Below are positions 57,262-64,000 of a DNA stretch of 64,000 bases, piece by piece. Origin of the DNA: Monodelphis domestica (taxonomy: Eukaryota; Chordata; Mammalia; Didelphimorphia; Didelphidae). Location: positions 111,749,020 through 111,813,019 of the forward strand of contig NC_077229.1 of NCBI RefSeq assembly GCF_027887165.1, in the 5' to 3' direction. The notes beneath the pieces were generated by a model. That model saw only the letters and a list, made by a program, of their open reading frames with translations. It did no database searches and was not told where the DNA came from. Each line of letters opens with the position of its first letter. The stretch's first letter is position 1. Both the position numbers and the translations under genes were made by a program.

Positions 57262-57645
57262 GGTGTCGAACTCGTATAGAAATGAAGATCATTAATCCAA
57301 ACAGCAGCAGTTTTAAAATGTAATATCTGTACTGTACTATTTTTAAATTTATTTTGTTAAATATTTCCCAATTACATTAAAAAAAAATCTACCTTCTGTC
57401 TTAGAATCAATACTGTGTATTGGTTCCAAGGCAGAAGAGTGATAAAGGATAGGCAATGGGGGTCAAGTGACTTGCCCAGGGTCACACAGCTAGGAAAAGT
57501 TTAAGGCCACATTTGAACCCAGGACTTTCTAGTCATGGCTCTCAATCCACTGAGCTACCCAGCTGTTGTCCCCTCCAATTTTAATTGGATTCTGTGGCAT
57601 GCAGGAGTGTTGTGGGCTGTGTGTGTCAGGCATGTCTGGCCTAGA
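57262..57645. mobile_element. hAT-like 'GGTGTC' element split by a type A SINE
   Basis: Left part 'aaaggtgtcgaactcgtata' ... 'atttcccaattacatt', right part 'ccaattttaattggattctg' ... 'gtgttgtgggctgtg'. The same text (without SINE) is at 1581-1797 and 25412. No coding capacity. Confidence 0.6.
57378..57572 (-). repeat. Type A tRNA-derived SINE, nested
   Basis: 'ctaccttctgtcttagaatc', 'ggcaatgggggtcaagtgac', 'gtgacttgcccagggtcaca' and 'tgagctacccagctg'. Confidence 0.9.
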
Positions 57646-57745
57646 GCCCTAAGAACTTAAGTCACTTGTCAAGAGTCACACAGCCAGTTTGTACCAGAGT
57701 AGGGAAAATCAACTCTCTATTGGTTACTCCAAACTACCTCTTCTG
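57646..57745 (+). repeat. MIR tail fragment
   Basis: 'cttaagtcacttgtcaagag' and 'tcacacagccagtttgtacc'. Confidence 0.55.
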
Positions 57746-57767
57746 GGACTATGTCCTAAAACAACTG

Positions 57768-57812
57768 CGACAGCACCAGCAGCAGCAGCAGCAGCAGCAA
57801 CAACAACAAGAA
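57768..57812 (+). repeat. (CAG)n/(CAA)n trinucleotide repeat
   Basis: About seven CAG units then CAACAACAA. Confidence 0.95.
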
Positions 57813-57819
57813 TAATGAG

Positions 57820-58100
57820 CTAGGTGTTCAAAGATGTTCATTATGTGTCACTGCAAAGAACTGGAAACAACCTACATGTCCAACAATAGGGGAACAATTA
57901 AGTAAATCGTCCACATGAATGTAATAGAACTCTATGAGACAACCAAGACTGCCAATTATAGGGAATACAAAGAAATCTGGAAAGATCTTTATGAAATAAT
58001 GCAGAACAAGAAAAACAGAATCAGAAAAACGGAGTACATCCTAATTTTAACCAGGCAAAAGAAAAATGAACAAGAATAAATGGACAAAGCCTCCTGATAA
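57820..58100 (+). mobile_element. L1 ORF2 3' fragment
   Basis: 'tgcaaagaactggaaacaac', 'gtccaacaataggggaacaa' and 'tctggaaagatctttatgaa' match the ORF2 end of an older subfamily. Confidence 0.72.
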
Positions 58101-58371
58101 GGCCTTTAAGGGAGAACCTGAAGAAAAATGATGTTTTCTGAGTTGAAATTCATTCATTTAAATGCAAATAATTAACAAATGGAAGGAGGACCTGGACCTG
58201 TGATTTCACTGACACAGGGAGTTTCTAGTGAGAACACTCAGCCTACTAAGGAAATCAATAAGCTACCTGGGCCATGAAAGATTTCTTTGGGATCTGGAAA
58301 ACAGCATGAATCGGTCTGGACTTGAAATGAGGCCCTCCTGATTGTGAGGCCAGCCTTCACGTGCACTAGAT

Positions 58372-58540
58372 CAGAGGTCTTTATCTGGGATCCATGAATT
58401 AATTTTTACAGATATTTTGATATCTGTATTTCTCTTATTTGTTTCCTTTATAATGCTAGATATTTTATTGTAAACACTTGGGCTTCCCTAGAGTGCTAAA
58501 GGGGCTTCTAACACACAACAAAAGTTACGAGCCCCTGTAT
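58372..58540. mobile_element. hAT-Charlie-like fragment
   Basis: 'cagaggtctttatctgggat' at the left and 'aaaagttacgagcccctg' at the right form imperfect inverted ends, with 'tatctgtatttctcttattt' inside. Flanking octamers do not match. Confidence 0.5.
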
Positions 58541-58559
58541 ATTATATTCTTTTAATAAT

Positions 58560-58860
58560 TGATTTTATGTGCTGTAAAAAATGATGAGCAGGTTAATTTT
58601 TTTAAAAACTTGGAAAGAACTTCATGAGATAATGAAGAGTGAAATGAGTAGAACCAAGAGAACATTATATCCAGCAATAGATATAATATTTGAAGAGTAA
58701 TTTGTAAACATCCACCTCCAGTGAATGAACCAAGAAGTGGAAACACAAAAGACATAATCTACATATATGTAACCGCTTGCCAGATACCTTTTGTGGTGAG
58801 GAGAGGGAAAGGAGGGACTGAGATACCTAGAAATATTATTAAAATAAAAATATATTTAAA
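58560..58860 (+). mobile_element. L1 3' end fragment passing into AT-rich DNA
   Basis: 'aaagaacttcatgagataat', 'gtagaaccaagagaacatta', 'gccagataccttttgtggtg'. About 58830-59100 is a very AT-rich tail region. Confidence 0.7.
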
Positions 58861-59109
58861 ATATAAATATGTATGAAATACCAATATATTTATAAATATA
58901 AAAGTATTTAAATTTTTGTTCCATTTTGAATATTTAATATTACATATTTTACTATATTTGTATTATATTTAATAAAAAGTTATTTAAAATAGTTATAATG
59001 ATGCCAGCATTAAGTTTTCATCAAAATGTATTAAATTATATATAATAATTTTGTCTGTAATAAAATTTAACTTAGATAAAATATTTATTCTTTAATTATT
59101 TTTGATACT

Positions 59110-59390
59110 TCACAGTGTCAAAGTTACAGAGGTCAAAAAGCATGAGGAATGAGGAAAGGCCATTAGATTGGAAAGTAAGAGATCATTGGTTACATTGGAA
59201 AGTGTAGTTTCAGTAGAATGATGAGATCAGAAGCAAGAATGCAGAGAGTTAAAAAGAAGGTAAGAAGAAAGGGAAGTAAAGGCACTAATTGCAGATGGCT
59301 TTCCCAAGGATTTTAGCCATGAAAGAGAGGAGAGATACAGGACAATAATTAGCGGGGATGATTAATCAAGCATATTCTTAACGGGAAACC
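59110..59390 (+). repeat. Old mammalian interspersed repeat (continuation of the family at 24081)
   Basis: 'ggccattagattggaaagta', 'agagatcattggttacattg' and 'gacaataattagcggggatg' are further landmarks of that family. Confidence 0.45.
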
Positions 59391-59730
59391 TCTGATGGGG
59401 CTTGGCAACTTTCATATCCTCTGTATTTGCTTTCCTTCTGAAAAGGAAGTTTTTATACAAAATGCTGAACAAATGGTCACCCATCTTCCATTTGAAGATT
59501 TCTCTAGGGAATTAGACTATTTTTGATCATTTCATCAGAGCACAACATTTAAAAGCATCATTCATTGTTTCAAATGTGACTTACCTCATGGAATTGTTCT
59601 CTAGAAACAGGTATTATTTTACTATTTTTATATTTGATTAATTTGTAAGAGTCACATTTTTGTAATTAGTTATATTTTTTGGTTTGGCCCATCTTCTTGA
59701 TACTTTTGATTTGGTTTCCTGAGCTAGTTT
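59391..59730. other. Stretch without recognised feature
   Basis: No repeat or gene identified. Confidence 0.4.
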
Positions 59731-59734
59731 CCTT

Positions 59735-59855
59735 TCTTTCCATTCCTTCCTTTCTTTCTGTCCCTTCTTTGCTTCCTTGCTTCCTTGCTTCCTTGCTTCC
59801 TTCCTTCCTTCCTTGCTTCCTTCCTTCCTTCCTTCCTTCCTTCCTTCCTTTTTAA
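59735..59855 (+). repeat. (TTCC)n/(TTGC)n microsatellite
   Basis: TTCC units interleaved with GCTTCCTT; the Leu/Pro/Ser frame over it is an artefact. Confidence 0.95.
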
Positions 59856-60137
59856 AATTTACTTGACAAAAATGTTATATTCCAAAATCAAATCACTTTT
59901 GGATTATATATTCTGTACGCTAGGCAGGTCTGTAAGACTGAACATTTACCCACCGAGAAATCACTGATTTATCTCCATCCCTTAACAAAAAAGTCCAAAA
60001 CATTTCAAGAAGATTTTATTTAGATTATACATGCTACTACTTCTGTTCATATAATCAGAAAATGGCTGAATTATATCTTCCTCCTTCCCTCCTGTGACAA
60101 GGAAATCACTTTAAAAGACTGATATATATTAATTTAA

Positions 60138-60954
60138 GGTCGCCAAGGAATTCAGCTATGTAATTCCTAAATGAAAACTCAAGTCAGCAGTAAATCTTTT
60201 ATGGAGTTTAATTACAATAGGAGGAAGAAAGGAATTAGAGATAGAGAGAGAGAAAAAGGGAGAGAAGGGAATAGGGCTTAAATACCCCTTCTGTTTAGGC
60301 TGGGCCAAAAGGCCCAAGCCCTTAGATAGCTGGGGCAAAGAAAAGAGATCAGTCCCTATTACTCATGTGACCAAAATGGAGAAACAGTCTCAGAGGCCCC
60401 CACCTTCAGCTTCCTTCAGAGCAAGCTTCTCAGAGCCACACCAACCACACCGACCAACTTCTCCACCCCCACCCCGAGTCTTCAGACTCCCCTATCTTTA
60501 AGGAAACCATCCAAGTTGCCTCCCCTCAGTCCTCACATCTACCAATCACTGTCCATCAATTTCCCTGTGCCAATGGAGGCTCTAGCTTAACCCAGGACCG
60601 CCCAGAGGCTTTGCACATGTCTGTTGAAGGTCATATTTTCAAATAATTAAATCTTTGGTCCTTTGCTACAGCCCTTTCTAAATCCTGTTAACCTGAGTAG
60701 GGTAGAGATTGGAATAATTAAATTTTGATCTAGGCTGCAGCCCTTACTCAATCCTGTTAGGACTGAATAGGGTGGAGATTGATTCCAAGTATCTCCATTG
60801 TATCAATTCTAAAATCAATCATGACTCAAAGAAATTCCTGTTCTATGCTTAAGCATAGGTCAAAGTCCTTTCCATTGTTCAGCAAAAGGTTTCTGTCCTA
60901 AAGTAATCTTAAGAAGGGAAGGAGAAGGAACCTCCCATGCCAATGGAGTTCACA
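60138..60954 (-). mobile_element. ERV LTR with primer-binding-like end
   Basis: Reverse complement starts TGTGAACTCCATTGGC, carries a TATA-like 'gggtatttaagccct', then a polyadenylation-type 'tgtaattaaactcc', and ends near TGGCGACC (60138-60145), a possible tRNA-Arg-type PBS. The LTR's precise end before the PBS is unclear. A (GA)n tract lies between TATA box and poly(A) signal. Confidence 0.65.
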
Positions 60955-61054
60955 TTCCAATATCCCCCACTATCAATAGGAAATTTTTCAAGTATGAAAT
61001 TTCCCAATGGTGAAATTTCCAACATTTATAAGTCTAAGAAATTTTGAGGTTTAC

Positions 61055-61345
61055 ACTCCCTCCCTTCCTCTCTCCTTTTCTCTCTTCTTCCTTCCCTTCT
61101 TTCTCTCCTTTCCTTTCTACCTTCCCATCCTCCTTCCATCTTTCTTTCCCTTTTTTCCTCATTTCTTTTTCATTTTCCCTCTCTCTCTTCTTCCTTCCCT
61201 CCCTTCCTTCCTCCCTTTATTCTTTCCTCCCTTCTTCCCTTCCTCCCTTTCTCTCTCCCTTCTTTCCTTCCTTCCTTCCTTCCTTCCCTCCCTCCTCTCC
61301 ACCCCTCTCCCTCTCTCTCTCCCTTCCCCCACTCCCATTTTATTT
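61055..61345 (+). repeat. Homopyrimidine tract, (TTCC/CCCT)n
   Basis: Nearly 300 bp of C and T on the plus strand with TTCCTTCC and CTCTCT blocks. Confidence 0.95.
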
Positions 61346-61539
61346 CCTCATCTTCTACAAGCTGGCAGTATAGGAGCTACTCACAGACTTAATCTGACTG
61401 CTGATTAGCATATTCCATTTCCAATCTGGACTGCTTTTCCCTTTCTTAGGCAACTTTTGAACTCCTAACCTCCATCCCCCTATTTCCAAGGGTTTGCCAT
61501 ATTAATGCTAGATTTAACATGGATATATGGGTGACATAA

Positions 61540-62150
61540 CCTACTTCAGTATGAAGCTTCTGATCTCTAGAAACCTGTTAGTCCCAGATTTCCAGGTAGC
61601 TAAAATTACAGGTATGGTCACCAGGCCTGGGTGAACCTTTCCCACCACACTGCAGAATCTCTTGTTACATGCTGGGCTAGCTATTTTTCTCAATTTCCTA
61701 TCATCTGCCCATTTGATAAGCCTGCCATCTGTGTTCTTGTCTAAATCATTGATAAAATTGTTGAACAGCATAAGGTCAAAAACAGATCCTTGGGTTACTT
61801 GATAGAGAACTCCTTCCAAGAAGCACTAATAATGATATTGATCCATTAATTACTACTCATTGATTCAGTTCATTCAATCAATTCCACATCCACTAAAATG
61901 TGAATCACTTAGACCACATCCTTCCATCTTGTCCATAAAGCTAGCATCAGGGATATTGTCAAGTACTCTGCTAAAATTCAGACATACAATACGCATGATC
62001 TTCATTTGCCCTTCCAGGCTAATTCCCCTCTTAAAAAAGGAAATGCATTTAGTTGCTAAAATCACCAGACTGTCTTTTAATCATCAATACTTCCTCTTTT
62101 TAAATGCTCATAAATCATCAATTTAATAATACATTCTAGAATTTTAGACT
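61540..62150 (-). repeat. CR1/L3-type LINE fragment (reverse transcriptase)
   Basis: Minus-strand translation at 61541-61819 contains 'VTQGSVFDLMLFNNFINDLD' and 'KWADDRKL', decayed forms of the CR1/L3 'GVPQGS', 'FINDLD' and 'FADDTKL' motifs. The upstream part (61860-62130) fits the preceding reverse transcriptase segment. Ancient. Confidence 0.78.
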
Positions 62151-62495
62151 GTCTTTAACCATTGTTTTCTTCACCCTCTCTTGCCTCGTTATTCTCATAG
62201 GTTCAATGATCATGTCTATGCAAATGACTTCCAAATCTTCATAGACAACTCTTATTCCTCAGTTGCTATTCCTGGTCCCCAACTGCCACTTCTTTGTCTT
62301 CACCTGGATATGTCATAGGCATCTCATACTCAGTACGTCCAAAATAGAGCTCATCTTTTCCCTGAACCCAAGCCTCTTCCTAACTTCTTTCTGCAGAAGA
62401 TGCTGCCATCATTTCAGTCACAAAGCTTCGCAGCCTCTTAATAATCTTTAACTCTTCCATCTCCCTCACTTCACAATGGCCAATTAGCTGTTACA

Positions 62496-62680
62496 TAGTA
62501 TGAGGAAGTCTCCAGGTGAAACAACTTTTCGTGCCACTGGACCCAGGCTTCCAAAGCTGAGAGAGTGGGACTGTCTCTGTGCATTGACTTTTCCACTTAA
62601 ATCTTCATGCACAAGTGTCTTTGTGCACGAAAACGCACAAAGACAATCGTCATCCTCGGTTACAGAGAGAGAGACTACTA
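62496..62680. other. Unidentified insertion with a perfect hairpin, inside L2
   Basis: Sequence between 'ttacatagta' and 'agtagtatta' does not belong to L2. It includes an 11-bp perfect inverted repeat and is bounded by AGTA on both sides. Both strands are open for more than 60 codons. No family or gene recognised. Confidence 0.45.
62616..62645. repeat. Perfect hairpin: 11-bp stem, 8-nt loop
   Basis: TGTCTTTGTGC (62616-62626) and its exact complement GCACAAAGACA (62635-62645) flank the loop ACGAAAAC. Confidence 0.9.
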
Positions 62681-63059
62681 GTAGTATTAATTTTACCTCC
62701 AAAACATCTCTCACGTCTTTTCCCTTCTCTTTACTTATAGGACCACCACTGTAGTTCAGGTCCTCATCATCTCTTTCATTGACTACTCAATAATCTCTTA
62801 ACTGGTTTCCCTGCTTCCACACTCTCCTTTAACTCTTCTCTCTTCAATCCATTGATCATAAAGCTACCAAATTGCTATTTGTGAAGTGAAGCTCTGACTA
62901 TGTCACTCCCCTGCTCAGGAAGCCTCAGTGGCTTCCTCTTACCTCTAGGATAGAATACAAAGTTCTCCATTTGGCATCCAAAGACCTTTGTAATCTTGCC
63001 CCCAAACTCTTTTTCCAGGTTTATTTATTATTACACATACTCCACATTTCTGCCAAACT

Positions 63060-63770
63060 GACTACAAAGTGAGGGCTTTCTTAAGTTAAATATTAAATGC
63101 CTGATGAATTGAATGTAATTCACTTTATTTGTCAGAAACCTAATTCAAAATTCAGACATTACCTTCTTTCCCTTTTGAAATTTAGGGCAACCTTTGCTGT
63201 ATTCCAGTCTTAGTGTCCTCGGTGGCTTTTCTTTTTTCTTCTTTTTTCCTTTATTTTTCAAAAATCATCAATAGCAGCTCAATAATCGCGTCCACTACTA
63301 GCCCTTTCAGAGACCTGAGTTGTAATTCATTGAGACCTGATGTCTTGAACTTATCAAGGACAATTAGATGCTCTCTTTGTGTCTCTTGGATATCAATTCC
63401 CAATTCATCATTTTTCATCTGTCCTTTATAGGTAATTCTCTTTGGCAGAGAAAACAAAAGTTGAATAAAAGTTAAGTACTTTTGATTTCCATTGTTACTT
63501 ATCATCATCCCGTCCATTTCCAAAAGCAGTCCTATCCATCCCTTCTTTGAACTTCCATTGGCTCTCAATGTTGCTGAAAACAGTAATTTTGTCCTCCATG
63601 ACTATCTTAGCTTGGTCCAAGTTTCCATTCTCTTGATGTTGGTCTAATAAGATGATTCTGATCTTTTGTATTTATTAGCTATCCTTGCTTTTATTTTCTG
63701 TATGTCTCAGTGCATCTGTCTGAATTATCTGTTTCATTTGAATCATTTGCTCTTGTACCTTTAGAGTTTC
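63060..63770 (-). repeat. Probable CR1/L3-related LINE fragment
   Basis: 'actagccctttcagagacct', 'gttgtaattcattgagacct' and 'caaggacaattagatgctct' resemble antisense text of CR1/L3 or a similar old LINE. Homology becomes weak after 63560. Confidence 0.45.
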
Positions 63771-63780
63771 AGTCTTAAAA

Positions 63781-63981
63781 AAAAAAAAACCCAACACATC
63801 TTTGCTTTCTGTCTTAGAATCACTACTGTGTTTCAAGGCAAAAGAGTGGTAAGGGCTAGGCAATGGGGGTTAAGTGACTTGCCCAGGGTCACACAGCTAG
63901 GAAGTATGTGAGGCCACATTGAACCCAGGACCTCCCATCTCTAGGCCTGGCACTAATTGACTGAGCCACATAGCTGCCCCC
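63781..63981 (-). repeat. Type A tRNA-derived SINE
   Basis: 'gtaagggctaggcaatgggg', 'gacttgcccagggtcacaca', 'cccaggacctcccatctcta' and 'tgagccacatagctgccccc'. Confidence 0.92.
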
Positions 63982-64000
63982 TAGAACCCAGAAAATTTCT

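Larger units (their letters stand above)
62200..63015 (+). repeat. L2 LINE, interrupted by a ~185-bp insertion
   Basis: 'gacttccaaatcttcataga', 'ctctcacgtcttttcccttc', 'ctgactatgtcactcccctg' and 'cattggcatccaaagac'-like text follow L2 order. Continuity is broken at about 62496 and regained at about 62681. Confidence 0.68.

Noticed and set aside
61007..61408. Open frames rich in Pro, Ser, Phe and Leu
   Set aside because: Low-complexity pyrimidine tract.

Overview
The window looks like repeat-packed intergenic or intronic DNA from a marsupial, most probably an opossum-type genome. The evidence is many copies of a tRNA-headed CORE-type SINE with the marsupial reading 'gggcagctaggtggctcagtgg', SINEs with RTE/BovB-like tails, a very young nearly full-length L1, abundant MIR/L2/L3 relics, and hAT miniatures. 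The species assignment is inference. I recognise no exon of a functional host gene; the only host-gene relative is a processed RPL8 pseudogene.

Layout. 1-7.7 kb: SINEs, a small hAT miniature, and an old L1 (1996-5241) whose 5' half is inverted, as in twin priming. It is flanked by a 9-bp duplication and carries a nested SINE and a nested solo LTR. 7.75-9.9 kb: a plus-strand 'half-L1' with an intact 5' end, a decayed ORF1 and only the first ~25 codons of ORF2. 10.1-10.7 kb: a partial ERV LTR. 12.0-18.5 kb: the main feature, a young minus-strand L1 with 5'UTR promoter, ORF1 (one nonsense codon), ORF2 (1167 codons open, then a 1-base frameshift), 3'UTR and poly(A). An extra ~140 bp with its own AATAAA and A-rich tail follows, inside a 14-bp target-site duplication, which suggests a 3' transduction. 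18.5-31.6 kb: SINEs, MIR, L2, CR1/L3 pieces, an LTR at 22.2-22.9 kb, two hAT miniatures with clear 8-bp duplications, and several L1 3' ends. 31.6-34.8 kb: a decayed LTR element (partial 5' LTR, PBS, degenerate interior, 3' LTR). 36.3-37.1 kb: RPL8 retropseudogene with perfect 13-bp duplications. 37.7-45 kb: simple repeats, including long CT arrays, one of them inside a solo LTR with 4-bp duplications. 45-53 kb: SINEs, L1 and MIR pieces, and two longer stretches without recognisable repeats. 53.4-55.4 kb: a minus-strand ERV with LTR, PBS and a gag-like capsid fragment. 55.4-64 kb: more SINE/L1/hAT pieces, an LTR at 60.1-60.95 kb, CR1/L3 and L2 relics, and an unidentified hairpin-bearing insertion.

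How the parts relate: the L1 machinery (endonuclease, reverse transcriptase, poly(A)-primed integration) accounts for the duplications and A-tails of the L1 copies, of the tRNA-headed SINEs where duplications are visible, and of RPL8. RTE-type machinery probably moved the SINEs with the 'ggcaaaccactcca' tail. Many repeats are nested, so the relative order of insertion can be read directly. Most coordinates of old repeats are approximate (about 10-30 bp). Family names are from memory of sequence patterns, not from a database search.
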